From Phycisphaerae bacterium (lineage in GTDB: Bacteria > Planctomycetota > Phycisphaerae > UBA1845), in contig JAJDDR010000104.1 of assembly GCA_029260255.1 (NCBI GenBank), positions 1 through 37,336 on the forward strand: 37,336 nt of DNA. Direction: 5' to 3'. The position numbers were made by a program, and so were the translations under genes. The notes beneath the pieces are model-generated. The model was not told the origin of the DNA and ran no database searches. It saw only the letters and a program-made list of their open reading frames with translations. Within the stretch, counting starts at the first letter, position 1; each line of letters opens with the position of its first letter. Below are positions 1-9,329 of the stretch, piece after piece.

Positions 1-1241
1 ACGACGCCACCGCGACCGGTGTCAGGATCGAGGGCGCCCGCAAGGAGATGGAGCAACTCGCCGAGCGCGTGGCCGAATTGGTTGACACGGCACGGGGCCA
101 TACCGAAGTCCTTGATCGGGCGGATGAACGAGCCAACGCGGTCGTCGAACGCGTGGAGTCGGCGGGCGAGCAGATGGCCGACTCGATGGCGAAACTGATC
201 GGTGTCACCGGGAATGCGCAGGCGATGTGTGATTTGATGACCGGTACTTTGTCCCAGGGTGAGCAAGCCACCGAGAGGCTGGAGGCGGCCGTCGAAGAGA
301 CACGCGACCACGGCGAATGCCTTGAAAGGCACAACCGCATCGCCACCGAGATCACCGAGAAGTTGGAGGCCGGCAGCAAGAACCAGCTCGCCGTTGCGGA
401 TCAACTCCGCACCAGTCTCGACCGGGCAGGGCGGATGACCAAGGACGTCGAGGAAACGCTCACCGTCGGGTCCGAGATCAAGAGCCAACTGGAGACGGTC
501 ACCAAGCGAGCCAACGACACGAATCGCGAAGCGGCACAGATGCTCGCCACACTTGTCGAGCGTCGTGAGATTCTCGAAACTTCCGATCGAGCGCTCAACG
601 AATTCCTCGATCGCGCCGAGCACCTTCGCGTCAAGCTCCAACAGCTTCAGACGCGCGCCGACGCCTACAACCACCAGCTCAACAGCATGCTCGCCGACCC
701 ACACAGAATCATCGAGGAAGCGAAGACGCAGTCCGGGCAGCTCGACGGCGTCTGTCGTGCGGTGCGCAAAGTGTTCTCCGGACTGTCGCAAGCAAGCCTG
801 CAGGCCAATCGAGACATCGGCAGGTTCGCCAAGGTCAGTCGCGAGGCGAACACGAAGCTCACCCAGCTGTCGGTCGAGACACAGCGAGCCGGACAGACGC
901 TCCGCGAGTGGGTTGACGAGGCCACGCACGTGCAGACGCGTCTGTCCAAGTCTCTGGCACAGGTGCCCTCGCTCCATGAGACGCACCCGTCTTCCGCACT
1001 GGACGATCTCGCGAACGCTTCGTCCAACGCGATGGGGGAGATCCTCGCTCCGCTTTCACGCCCCCGACCCCCCGCCCCCAGGGAGGTCGACATGGCGTCC
1101 AGGCGCCCCGCGGGCGACGCGGGAGAACGCGTATCCGAGACGGACTTCGTCGATCTCATCCGCGCGGCGAATCAACAGCACTCGAATCCTGCTCCCGCAG
1201 GGTCCGAATCGCCGGCGCCGTTTGAGTCGAGCCGCACCTGA
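1..1241 (+). CDS. Coiled-coil protein, 5' end outside window
   Basis: The reading frame is open from base 3, so the gene starts upstream of the window; the first ATG at 48 is internal unless proven otherwise. The visible ~412 residues are almost wholly helical with heptad character, rich in E, A, R, Q, T and L and without proline until near the end, which indicates a long coiled coil. The last ~70 residues are proline-rich and disordered (SRPRPPAPREV). No membrane segment or enzymatic motif is seen in this part. The repeated short A/T/S/Q-rich helices recall the signalling region of chemoreceptor-like proteins, but the diagnostic hairpin motif is not visible, so I do not call it one. The SirB1-like gene follows after 63 bases on the same strand and may be cotranscribed. 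Confidence 0.75.
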   Translation, partial: DATATGVRIEGARKEMEQLAERVAELVDTARGHTEVLDRADERANAVVERVESAGEQMADSMAKLIGVTGNAQAMCDLMTGTLSQGEQATERLEAAVEETRDHGECLERHNRIATEITEKLEAGSKNQLAVADQLRTSLDRAGRMTKDVEETLTVGSEIKSQLETVTKRANDTNREAAQMLATLVERREILETSDRALNEFLDRAEHLRVKLQQLQTRADAYNHQLNSMLADPHRIIEEAKTQSGQLDGVCRAVRKVFSGLSQASLQANRDIGRFAKVSREANTKLTQLSVETQRAGQTLREWVDEATHVQTRLSKSLAQVPSLHETHPSSALDDLANASSNAMGEILAPLSRPRPPAPREVDMASRRPAGDAGERVSETDFVDLIRAANQQHSNPAPAGSESPAPFESSRT

Positions 1242-1304
1242 GATGGGTGATGTTCCGGTACGCTCGCCGGTTGACGCCGGGGAGGAACATGATGAGGGGA
1301 AACC

Positions 1305-2135
1305 ATGAGCCTGCAAGAAGAACTCCATCCGTTCGACGAAATGGTTCGGAACGAGACGTCCGAGTTCAGATTGGCGCACGCAGCTCTTCTCTGGGCGCGG
1401 GACGAATACCCGTCGATCGCACCGGCAAAGTACCTCGAGCGGCTGCGCGTACTGGCCGACCGCATTGACGGCGCGGACGCCTACACCGGACATGAGCGGG
1501 TCGAGGCGATCCGACAGGTGCTCGCCGAGCAGGAGTCGTTCCGCGGCAACTACGAGGATTTCACCAACCCCGCCAACAGCTACCTGAATCGTGTGATCGA
1601 CACACGTCGTGGAATCCCCATCAGCGTGTGCGTGATCTGGCTCGACGTGGCCGCACAACTGGAGTGGCCGATTTCCGGTGTGAATCTGCCAGGCCACTTC
1701 ATAGTGCGATACGACGGAGTCGGCGAGGAGTTCTTCTTCGACCCGTTCAACGAAGGACGCGAACTCGCCCACGCCGATTGCGAGAGGATCGTCAAGGCCG
1801 TGTGCGGTGCCGACGCGGTCCTCTCGGAAGAGCATCTGGCGCCCGTTGATGCCCGCAGCGCGCTCGCGCGCATGTTGGGCAATCTTTACGCGACGTATTC
1901 CAAGGCGGAAGATTGGCCGCGGACGATTCCCATTCTCAAGCGATTCGCCGCCCTCAAACCGAACGATGCCATGATCATTGCCGAGTTGGGTCGCATCCAG
2001 ACCGTCGTCGGATCGCTAAGAGACGCCGCAGAGTCGCTCGCCCGCGCCGAAGAACTCGCCACCGATGCCGACGAGACCTCCACCGTCGACCATCACCTCG
2101 CAAACCTGCGCGCCCGCGTCACTGAGCAAAACTGA
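1305..2135 (+). CDS. SirB1/transglutaminase-like protein with TPR-like C-terminus
   Basis: 276 residues. The central part (about 85-150) carries the hallmark of the SirB1 family (transglutaminase-like core 2): NRVIDTRRGIPISVCVIW followed by GVNLPGHFIVRY and FFFDPFNEGREL. The C-terminal ~90 residues form helical pairs resembling TPR units (YATYSKAEDWPRTIPILKRF, then AELGRIQTVVGSLRDAAESL), the usual architecture of this family. Its biochemical role is not established; members are cytoplasmic and are often described as transglutaminase/protease-fold proteins, so no substrate is proposed. The start is supported by a GAGGGG Shine-Dalgarno sequence just upstream of the ATG. It follows the coiled-coil gene closely, and it converges with the FG-GAP gene with only 47 bases between them. 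Confidence 0.85.
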   Translation: MSLQEELHPFDEMVRNETSEFRLAHAALLWARDEYPSIAPAKYLERLRVLADRIDGADAYTGHERVEAIRQVLAEQESFRGNYEDFTNPANSYLNRVIDTRRGIPISVCVIWLDVAAQLEWPISGVNLPGHFIVRYDGVGEEFFFDPFNEGRELAHADCERIVKAVCGADAVLSEEHLAPVDARSALARMLGNLYATYSKAEDWPRTIPILKRFAALKPNDAMIIAELGRIQTVVGSLRDAAESLARAEELATDADETSTVDHHLANLRARVTEQN

Positions 2136-2182
2136 CCAAACGCCCGCGCGAACCGACGCTCACAAGTGCGAGCCGGACCGGA

Positions 2183-5100
2183 CTACAGATTGAATCCGTA
2201 GATAAGGTAAGCCTCTCCGGAATCGGTGCGACCGTTGGGATCGGCCAGGATCGACCCGATGAGGATGTCGGCCCGCCCGTCGCCGTCGACATCGCCCGCC
2301 GGTCCGATGCCGAACGATCGCTTCCCGCGTTTGGTTTCCAGTCCGCCACCCGCTGCGTCGCGTTCCTGTCGCCCGACGAAAACCATTCCGCGAAACGTGC
2401 TGGTACCGAGTTCCGTGATCGCCAGGGCACGACCCGCCCGCCCGCCGGCGATGTCCGAGAGGTTGTTGTAGGTGTTCGTCGCTCCGAGGATCAGATAGAC
2501 CTCGCCGGCGTCGGTGAGGAAATTGTCCGCCGCCCCGGCGATGACATCCGCAGCGCCGTCGCCAAACTCGCTCTCGGGATCGAGGAGGTTGGTCACGTCG
2601 ACGCCCGCGGTGTCCAGCGTGCCGTCATCGTTGGAGTCGAACATCGGCGACGCACCCGGCGCGGCCACCAGAAGGTCATTCACACCGTCGCCGTTGAAAT
2701 CTCCCACGACGGCCGCGTTGAACCCGAAACCGTCACCGGCGGCGCGCCCGGTGATGCGGATCGCGCGCGGGTTTCCGTTGCGGTCGTTTGCGGCGAGCAG
2801 CGTGTCCACACTCATCCCGCCGGCCGGTGTCTGCAGGTCGTCGGTGGTAAACACGATGATGATCTCGCCGGCGTCGACCAGCGTGGTATTGCCCACGACG
2901 ACGTCGGCGTTCGGATTGCCCAGGATCAGGTCGTGCCTGCCGTCACCGTTGAAGTCCACCGTTTCGTTGCTCAGTGAGCCGTCCTCGTTGATGACCGCCA
3001 GCGTCCGAGCGATGACCTCGCCGAACCCCTCGCCCGCGCGCCCGTTGAGACGAACGCCGGTCAGGCGCTCGGGGTCGAGCGGATCTCTGCCCAAGCGCTC
3101 CAGAATGTAGTCGCCCTCGAGAAACGGATCGCGCCGGAAGACGATGTTGACCGCACCCTGCCCGCCGGCACCCGCCAGCGGTGCGCCGACGACGAAGTCC
3201 TCTCGGTCATCCCGGTTGAAGTCCGGAATACCCTCAACGACCTCGATGCGCTGGGCGGTTTCACCCAGAATCCGGAACGGCGAGGGCGACGACTCCAGCA
3301 GCGGATTCCGCCCGCAGTGACTCGGGCTGTTGCGCACGGTGGGCGCCCCTTCCGGGAACGGGCCCAACTGGTACTGAAACGGCATCGGCGGAGCGAACGC
3401 GTCGAGATTGGCCGGCCACAGGTTGTTCATGTTGATCAGGTACATGATGCCGGGATCGGTCGGCAGGGCGCCCGTGAAACCGGGTATCTCGACGGCGACG
3501 TTCGGATCGCGATCCGGGGCGCTGATGATCAGGAAGTCACCGCTCACCGCGATCGACGCGCCGAACTTGTCATTCACCTCGTTGCCTATCAGGCGAGCGC
3601 CGAAGGGCTCGCGCGCGACGTTGCCCGCCACCGGGTAGAAACCGGTCCCGAGACGCCGGTCGCCCGCCGCTTCCAGCGGGGACGGACCAGTCAGACCGAT
3701 CTCGGTCGCCGAATCGATCGCGCTGAACGCATATCCGAGCGTGGCGGCACAGCCACCGACGGGGTTTGGAAGGACCGACACCAAGTGGGTCGCAACCCCG
3801 TAGCACGTCGGCGGATTGAACGCCGCATTTGTGAACGGCTGGCAGATTTCACCGAGGTGATTGGCCAGTGCGGGGCTGAACCCGCGCTGCGTTCCGATGA
3901 AGGTCTCCGCAATGTCGTCGGTCGCGTCGGGCGCGCACGTGCCGATCGTCGGGTCGTCCGGGTCCGGCTCGAAGTTCAGAGTGTCCGCAATGATCAGATC
4001 GCCACAGCCGTTGGTTCCACCCTCAAACGTCTCGAAATCATTCCGTCCCGTCAGATTGAAGTTCTGCCCGACGAGGTCCAAGTTGATGACCGCCCGGAAC
4101 TCGATCGGTGCATCGGGATTGTTGGTGAACGTCAGGTCCGGAATCGTCAGCTTCGTGTTCGTGCTGGCAACGAACACGACTCCACCCCGCTCGAACTGAT
4201 TCGGGCGTTCCAACGTCGTGTTCGACGCGGGATTGCGATCAACGAAGCGACGGCGTGTGTGTCCATGCGACTGAACGAACGGAATCCCGAACGCCAGCTC
4301 CGGCAGACGGTCCCCGTCCTGATCGGGAATGAGCCGGATCGCGCTCAACCCGTCAGTCTGGGTCTGCGCATCGTCACGCGGCAGAACGCCCGTAAACGCA
4401 ATGCCGCGAAGGTCCGCGCCCGCCACTTCGTTGAGATTGATGGTCGTGTTGCGGCGTTCGTCGCCATAGATCAAGTAAGCCTCGCCGACGCCGATGCCGC
4501 CGGGATTGATGAAGAACGGCTTCGCGAATCGCGCGCCGACCACGAAATCATCGCGCCCGTCGGTGTCGTAGTCACCCACCGCATTCAGGAACGTCCCGGC
4601 GTTGTCCTGGAAATTGACCCCCTGGAACACCTCGCCCTGACGCGTCGACGCCGACCCCAGACCGATCTGACCCAGCCAGAACTGCGCCGCGGTCAACGAT
4701 ATTCGGGCCGTGCCCGGTGCCGTGCGCGTCAGGACGACCGGCGTCGTTTGGGCGGGATCGATGATCGTCAACTGAACGATAATAACGAACAGCCCGCGCT
4801 CGGTGGTCGTCGTCCACGCCGCCGACGACACACTCGTCGCCACGTCGCTGAGGATGCTCACTTCCGTCCCGGCTATGCCCAGCGGACTGTTCGCGTCGAA
4901 CTGACGCGCGAACACGTCAATCGTCCCGCGCTGGACAACGCACAGTCCTCCGTCGCAGATCTCGCTGCCGCTGCAGTCCGCCGTGTTAGCGCACGATACT
5001 TCCGGCGAAACCGGCACGAAGTCCGCCGGCACGTTCGTGGTCCACTCGATCTCCACGTCGTCGCCCTGGGCAATGCGAACGCTGTCACCGGGCATCGACA

Positions 5101-6283
5101 CCGTCAACGTCGCATCGCCAATCTGTACGACGTTGATCGAGACGCGGCCGGCCGCCGGCACTTCGACTTCGGCGTTCTTGCCGTCAAAGATCGTGGCCCC
5201 GATCGAGTAGACCCCACTCGGCAGGTCCGCGGTATCGAAGGTGAAAGTCCCGACGTCGCGGTCCTCAATCGGCGCGAATTCGGTGCGCGTGTTGTTGAAG
5301 ATGCTGAAGAACGTCACCACGTACTCGTCGCCTTCAAAGGTGTCCGCCGAGAACTCGATGTCGACCGACTCTCCGCCGAACGCCGTCTGGTCGCCGGTCA
5401 GCAAATCGATCGTCGGCGGGATCGCCGAGCCAGGCGGGCGAACCACTGTCACCGTCGCGTCACTATGGGTTGTCACGATCGCATCAGCCTGCCCGGCCTG
5501 GACTGCCGCGGCGATGGTCAGCCCGATGTCCGCCGCCGACAGCCCCAAACGGTACGAGCCGATCGGCAGGTTCCGCGTGTCCCAACTGACATCCACCGTG
5601 TTGCCCAGCCCGTCGGTGATGCGCGTACCGAGCAGCGCACCGCCGGCCGCCGTGCCCTCTTCGTTCAGCGGCGCCTCGGCGTCCTGATAGAAGAGACGCC
5701 ATCGTGCCACGCCCTGCGGATCGCCGACGTCCGCCAGGATGTTCACGAAATCGCCTTGCTCGACGGTGACGTCCGCCGAAGGCTCGATGAACAGCGGAGA
5801 GGGAGGACCCTGAATCTCCATCGTTCCGTTGCTCAAGTAGCTGATCCCGTCGGCGCGCACCCCGACCCGGTAGAACCCCGGACGAAGGGTCGCCGTGTCA
5901 AGTGAAAACGACTGCTCCAAACCGGCACTCAGCCCCGTCGCGATGATCTCCTCGATGCCGATCGGCGTTCCGCCCGCGCTCGCTGGCGCGTTCAGCAACT
6001 GAAGGAACCCGATCACCTCGAGGGCGCCGCTCGGCACGGAGTAGAGCACGGTGAGTGTCACGTCGTCGGAGAACGCCAGATTCGCCCGAAAGTTGAGAAC
6101 ACCGAACGTGTCACCCGTTCCACCCGTGTTGTCGTTGACGTTGGTATTCTGGTTGCCGCGGATCGGGTCGCCGGTTCCCGAGAACGGGCACCCCGCGATC
6201 ATCGTGAGCGTCAGGGCTGCGACCAGCAAGCACGACAGCGAGAACACACATCCGCCCGCCGCGCACATGTCCTTGAGCTTCAT
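2183..6283 (-). CDS. FG-GAP (integrin-alpha-like) repeat lipoprotein
   Basis: 1366 residues from the ATG at 6283. A frame-consistent TTG at 6298 also exists, but the GGAG at 6293-6296 sits 9 nt before the ATG, so the ATG is preferred. The N-terminus has a lipoprotein signal peptide ending in the lipobox MIAGC. Residues ~45-520 hold several Ig-like modules and one Cys-rich stretch (CANTADCSGSEICDGG) resembling disulfide-rich inserts of myxobacterial or planctomycete surface proteins. From ~560 to the end there are FG-GAP repeats with Ca-binding D-x-D-x-DG loops: GDYDTDGRDDFVVGAR, DFNRDDREDFVVGAP, DFNGDGRHDLILGNP, DFNGDGVNDLLVAAPG, DVDGDGRADILIGS, each followed by a GEAYLIYG-like strand. This predicts a seven-bladed beta-propeller on the outer surface. 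Function is unknown; adhesion or scaffold roles are typical guesses. A sigma70-like promoter lies upstream at 6379-6408. Confidence 0.9.
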   Translation of the reverse strand: MKLKDMCAAGGCVFSLSCLLVAALTLTMIAGCPFSGTGDPIRGNQNTNVNDNTGGTGDTFGVLNFRANLAFSDDVTLTVLYSVPSGALEVIGFLQLLNAPASAGGTPIGIEEIIATGLSAGLEQSFSLDTATLRPGFYRVGVRADGISYLSNGTMEIQGPPSPLFIEPSADVTVEQGDFVNILADVGDPQGVARWRLFYQDAEAPLNEEGTAAGGALLGTRITDGLGNTVDVSWDTRNLPIGSYRLGLSAADIGLTIAAAVQAGQADAIVTTHSDATVTVVRPPGSAIPPTIDLLTGDQTAFGGESVDIEFSADTFEGDEYVVTFFSIFNNTRTEFAPIEDRDVGTFTFDTADLPSGVYSIGATIFDGKNAEVEVPAAGRVSINVVQIGDATLTVSMPGDSVRIAQGDDVEIEWTTNVPADFVPVSPEVSCANTADCSGSEICDGGLCVVQRGTIDVFARQFDANSPLGIAGTEVSILSDVATSVSSAAWTTTTERGLFVIIVQLTIIDPAQTTPVVLTRTAPGTARISLTAAQFWLGQIGLGSASTRQGEVFQGVNFQDNAGTFLNAVGDYDTDGRDDFVVGARFAKPFFINPGGIGVGEAYLIYGDERRNTTINLNEVAGADLRGIAFTGVLPRDDAQTQTDGLSAIRLIPDQDGDRLPELAFGIPFVQSHGHTRRRFVDRNPASNTTLERPNQFERGGVVFVASTNTKLTIPDLTFTNNPDAPIEFRAVINLDLVGQNFNLTGRNDFETFEGGTNGCGDLIIADTLNFEPDPDDPTIGTCAPDATDDIAETFIGTQRGFSPALANHLGEICQPFTNAAFNPPTCYGVATHLVSVLPNPVGGCAATLGYAFSAIDSATEIGLTGPSPLEAAGDRRLGTGFYPVAGNVAREPFGARLIGNEVNDKFGASIAVSGDFLIISAPDRDPNVAVEIPGFTGALPTDPGIMYLINMNNLWPANLDAFAPPMPFQYQLGPFPEGAPTVRNSPSHCGRNPLLESSPSPFRILGETAQRIEVVEGIPDFNRDDREDFVVGAPLAGAGGQGAVNIVFRRDPFLEGDYILERLGRDPLDPERLTGVRLNGRAGEGFGEVIARTLAVINEDGSLSNETVDFNGDGRHDLILGNPNADVVVGNTTLVDAGEIIIVFTTDDLQTPAGGMSVDTLLAANDRNGNPRAIRITGRAAGDGFGFNAAVVGDFNGDGVNDLLVAAPGASPMFDSNDDGTLDTAGVDVTNLLDPESEFGDGAADVIAGAADNFLTDAGEVYLILGATNTYNNLSDIAGGRAGRALAITELGTSTFRGMVFVGRQERDAAGGGLETKRGKRSFGIGPAGDVDGDGRADILIGSILADPNGRTDSGEAYLIYGFNL

Positions 6284-6637
6284 ATTTTCGGACTCCAATT
6301 AACAGCGGCTACCGCCTGATCGGCACGTCGACTCGACGATCCCATCGCGGCCTGCGGCGATGCCGACCCGCCGCGGAGTTTATAGGGGTGTGCCAAGGTT
6401 CCTGTCAACGCACACCCACCCACGCGCAACGCCACGCGTGCCCGAGGGTCCCGAAAAACCGGCGTTTTGGCCATGGGCGAAGCAAACCACTCCGTGCATA
6501 GACCGCGAAGGCGGCGACCGCGGCGCGGCGTGGAACTCCGCTGGCTCCTGCCCGCATACACCGGTTCCGCGGTCCCCGGATGTTACGTCGCGTGAATCGC
6601 AAGATTCTGACACGGAATCTGAAAAAAAGTCGGCGGC
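6284..6637. other. Intergenic region upstream of FG-GAP gene
   Basis: About 350 bases without a supported gene. It holds the FG-GAP promoter (6379-6408) and a small perfect hairpin with 6-base arms at 6602-6607 and 6615-6620, close to the 3' end of the UDP-sugar pyrophosphorylase gene. On the minus strand a T-run precedes rather than follows that hairpin, so it is not a classical intrinsic terminator. Nothing else is recognised. Confidence 0.5.
6379..6408 (-). promoter_or_regulatory. Sigma70-like promoter of FG-GAP lipoprotein
   Basis: On the minus strand a perfect TTGACA (-35, bases 6408-6403) is followed after 18 nt by TATAAA (-10, bases 6384-6379). The predicted transcription start is near 6372, giving a leader of about 90 nt before the ATG at 6283. 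Read by eye; not experimentally supported. Confidence 0.55.
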
Positions 6638-8059
6638 TCAGTCGAGCAAAACGCTGTCACCCCGCCGAATCTGCAGGATCGCCGGGCGGCGCTCGCGCAG
6701 CATCTCGGCGTCCAGAGCGAGAAGTGGGCTGATCTCGATGACACAATCCGGCTCACCGCCCTTGGTCCGCGGAACGCTCACGCCACAGGATTCCAGCCAC
6801 GCGGCCGCCCGGCGGACCAGGTCGCGCTTCGCCGTCGCAGCGCTGTCCACCCCTTCGAGGTTCTTGACGGGGCTGAACCGCTCGCTCCGCGCGGTGTGCA
6901 GCAACAGCGACCGCTCCGCCAGCGGCAGCGCGTCGAACACGAACATCTCGGCTTTCAGCGCGTCGGGCTCACTCGGCGTGACCCGCTCACCCGTGCCAGT
7001 GTCAATGTGCGGCACCTGCTTTCTCGCAACGTGCCACGGAAGCGACAGCCCGTCGCCTCCACCGACCAGCCGCTCGATGAAAGCTCGGTTGAAAACATGG
7101 ACCGCGATGTTCGCCAGGTCAAACTTCCTGCTTCCGTCCGGGTTGCGCAAGCCCGTCAGCGCCGGCGGGAACGAGGTGTACTCGACCACGCTGGGCTTTT
7201 GGCTGACGTTCACGAAAAGCCCGACCTTTTCGTCATCGCTCGCCTTGCCGATCGTCAGGCTCGATACCTCCGACCGTTCGATCGCGTGCAGTCCGAGGAA
7301 CAGAGGGTCCACCGGCGCCACCAGCGGATTGTCCACCTGAAAGTAACTGACGTAGTCGACTCCGCGGGCGGCCATCGTCTCGAGAATGCCGTTCTCCGCC
7401 AGCGCGGTGAGACTCCCGCCGTGACCGTTCGGCGCCAGCGCCACTCGGTGCTTCTCCGCGAGCAGAATCTTGCCCGAGGCGTCTGCCGCCGGCATCATCC
7501 CCTGCTTGAAGAACACCACGTCCTCGGCGGCGAGACCGAAATACTCAGCCGACTCGAAGAACGCCATCGTGGCTTCGTGGTTCGTCGTGGACGTCATGAC
7601 GTACCACGGAACGCGGCATTGATACCGCCGATTGGTTGCCAGGATCGACTCCGCGAACAGCTGAAACAGGCACTTGCCCGACACCGGACCGATCGGGTAC
7701 GCCCCCTTGGGACCATCGAATCCGAGGCGGGTTCCCTGACCGCCCGCAACCACCATTGCGCCGACCCGATTGTCGCGAAGGAGCTGTTCGCCCAACTCGC
7801 GACCGCGCGCGTACGTGGGCTCGAACTCGACCGTGGGCTGCGCGGGAAACGCCTGCGGCACGCTCATCTCCGCCGCGGACGGAGGAGCGGTTTCCTGCGT
7901 GAGGCTCTTCCAGACGGCCGTGAATCGTGCGAAGTCGATCTGCTCGATGTCGGCCGCCAGTTCCTCGCGCTGACCCGGATCCAGCGACACCCAAAAACTC
8001 AGCAGATGCTCCTGCCCGTACGCCTTCAGGCGGCGCCTCAGTTCCGGCTCTTTTACCAT
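6638..8059 (-). CDS. UDP-N-acetylglucosamine pyrophosphorylase-like (UAP1/UDPGP family)
   Basis: 473 residues from ATG 8059; AAGGA lies 10 nt upstream. An in-frame extension to 8134 would overlap the promoter and is not favoured. The nucleotide-binding signature GGQGTRLGFDGPKGAYPIG is at about 106-124, preceded by the family's helical N-terminus (YGQEHLLSFWVSLD). FQVDNPLVAPVDPLFLG around 255-270 is the pattern that distinguishes UAP-type enzymes, which make UDP-GlcNAc or UDP-GalNAc from UTP and hexosamine-1-phosphate, from UDP-glucose pyrophosphorylases. The eukaryote-like family is common in Planctomycetota and Bacteroidota. The enzyme is cytosolic and feeds glycan and peptidoglycan precursors, fitting the sugar genes in this window. 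Exact sugar specificity cannot be read from sequence. Confidence 0.88.
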   Translation of the reverse strand: MVKEPELRRRLKAYGQEHLLSFWVSLDPGQREELAADIEQIDFARFTAVWKSLTQETAPPSAAEMSVPQAFPAQPTVEFEPTYARGRELGEQLLRDNRVGAMVVAGGQGTRLGFDGPKGAYPIGPVSGKCLFQLFAESILATNRRYQCRVPWYVMTSTTNHEATMAFFESAEYFGLAAEDVVFFKQGMMPAADASGKILLAEKHRVALAPNGHGGSLTALAENGILETMAARGVDYVSYFQVDNPLVAPVDPLFLGLHAIERSEVSSLTIGKASDDEKVGLFVNVSQKPSVVEYTSFPPALTGLRNPDGSRKFDLANIAVHVFNRAFIERLVGGGDGLSLPWHVARKQVPHIDTGTGERVTPSEPDALKAEMFVFDALPLAERSLLLHTARSERFSPVKNLEGVDSAATAKRDLVRRAAAWLESCGVSVPRTKGGEPDCVIEISPLLALDAEMLRERRPAILQIRRGDSVLLD

Positions 8060-8118
8060 AGACCGCTCGTCCTTCGTGAAAGTGGGCACGACTTTACCGG
8101 TTGGCCCGCGCGAACCGA

Positions 8119-8147
8119 TATATAGGTGCCGCAATTACGAGGGTCAA
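8119..8147 (-). promoter_or_regulatory. Promoter of UDP-sugar pyrophosphorylase gene
   Basis: Minus-strand TTGACC (8147-8142), 17-nt spacer, then TATATA (8124-8119). The predicted start is about 50-55 nt before the ATG at 8059. The -35 box overlaps the ribosome-binding region of the divergent DUF362 gene, so the two transcription units share a 94-base control region. Confidence 0.5.
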
Positions 8148-8153
8148 CACAGC

Positions 8154-9107
8154 GTGACAGAGCACACCTTGAGCCGCCGCGACTTTCTTGCCGCCTCCGC
8201 GTGCGCTGCCGCGTCCGTCCCGCTGGCGCCCGTGGCTGCCCTTCAGGCTGTGGGCGGCGACAGCCGGCCCAAGGTCATCCGTGTTGCATCCGACCATGTT
8301 GTTCGTGGAAGGTACGTGCACGACGCCGTCCTTCGCGAGATGCTCGAGCTGACCCTGACCACCCTCACCGGAAAAAAGGACGCGGCGACCGCCTGGCGTT
8401 CCGTGCTTCGCCCCGACGACATGATCGGGCTCAAGTTCAACAGCTCCGGCGCCGCCGCCCTGGCAACCAACGAAAAACTCGCCGGCGAGATGATCACATC
8501 GATACTCTCCGCCGGATTCGAACGCCGACAGATCGTCGCGATAGAAGCCCCCGACAAGGTCTACGCCGCCCACGGCGTGAGCCGGCCGGTGTACGGCTGG
8601 CAGTCCGAACCGACCGAATTCGGCAGCGGGCGGGATAATCTCGCGGTGGTGCTCGACCAGGTGACCGCCATCGTGAACGTCCCGTTCCTCAAATCGCACA
8701 ACATCGCCGGCATCACATGCAGCCTGAAGAACCTGTCCCACGCGATGGTCAAACACCCGGCGCGCTTCCATGCCAATCATTGCGCCCCCTTCATCGGGGA
8801 CATCGTCGCCCTGTCACAGATCCGCGACAAACTCCGCTTGAACATCGTCAACGCACTTCGCGTGGTCTTTGACAAGGGACCGGAGCCGCGGTCCGCAGGC
8901 ACCTGGGACGCGGGAATGCTCCTCGGCGGAATCGACCCGGTCGCGACCGATTCGACAGGGCTTGATATTGTAAACTCGCAACGGCTGCTCCTGGGCATGG
9001 ACGGTATCGATTTGACCGGCCGAGCACACCACCTGCGCGCGGCCTGGAAACGCGGCGTCGGACAGTACGGTCTTCACGAAATCGAGAGAGTGAAGCTGAG
9101 AATATGA
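8154..9107 (+). CDS. Tat-exported DUF362 domain protein
   Basis: 317 residues from GTG 8154; GAGGG at 8139-8143 is 10 nt upstream and supports this start over an in-frame ATG at 8076 that would overlap the divergent gene. The N-terminus is a twin-arginine signal peptide (SRRDFLAASACAAA). The rest matches DUF362: DDMIGLKFNSSG, NVPFLKSHNIAGITCSLKNL, LRLNIVNALRVVFDKGP, GGIDPVATDSTGLDIVN. DUF362 proteins are sometimes fused to ferredoxin domains; no Cys clusters are present here, so it is the domain alone. The function of the family is unknown; Tat export suggests folding or cofactor loading before export. Confidence 0.85.
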   Translation: MTEHTLSRRDFLAASACAAASVPLAPVAALQAVGGDSRPKVIRVASDHVVRGRYVHDAVLREMLELTLTTLTGKKDAATAWRSVLRPDDMIGLKFNSSGAAALATNEKLAGEMITSILSAGFERRQIVAIEAPDKVYAAHGVSRPVYGWQSEPTEFGSGRDNLAVVLDQVTAIVNVPFLKSHNIAGITCSLKNLSHAMVKHPARFHANHCAPFIGDIVALSQIRDKLRLNIVNALRVVFDKGPEPRSAGTWDAGMLLGGIDPVATDSTGLDIVNSQRLLLGMDGIDLTGRAHHLRAAWKRGVGQYGLHEIERVKLRI

Positions 9108-9191
9108 CCAGCGGCGCGGCTCAGCCCCGAAGGCGCGAAACGAAGCCATCGCCGTCTCACACAATTGAGCGGATGTGCATCGGAAAGCTTA

Positions 9192-9220
9192 TTGACACCG
9201 AGTCCGCAGGCCGATAGGAT
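9192..9220 (+). promoter_or_regulatory. Sigma70-like promoter
   Basis: Perfect TTGACA at 9192-9197, 17-nt spacer, TAGGAT at 9215-9220. The predicted start is near 9227, 560 bases before the nearest plus-strand gene, so it would make either a long leader or a separate non-coding RNA. Confidence 0.4.
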
Positions 9221-9263
9221 TCAATGTGGACAGGACGGATGAGGCGTAAGCCGATGCGTGGCT

Positions 9264-9329
9264 CCTGATATACCTCCGTCATTATAAGATCTCGTTTTCT
9301 CCCACGCTGTCGGCCTGATACCTCCATTA
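9264..9329. repeat. Imperfect direct repeat CCTGATA..CCTCC..ATTA
   Basis: CCTGATATACCTCCGTCATT begins at 9264 and CCTGATACCTCCATTA begins at 9314. They differ by small insertions of TA and GTC. Read on the minus strand each copy contains a GGAGGTAT string. Significance unknown. Confidence 0.35.

Noticed and set aside
3317-5905. 862-codon open frame on the plus strand opposite the FG-GAP gene
   Set aside because: It is Arg/Asp/Gln/His-rich with no domain, mirrors the codon structure of the opposite gene and has no ribosome site. High GC makes long antisense frames common.
6602-6620. Small hairpin as terminator of the UDP-sugar pyrophosphorylase gene
   Set aside because: The arms are only 6 bp, and the T-run on the minus strand lies before, not after, the hairpin.
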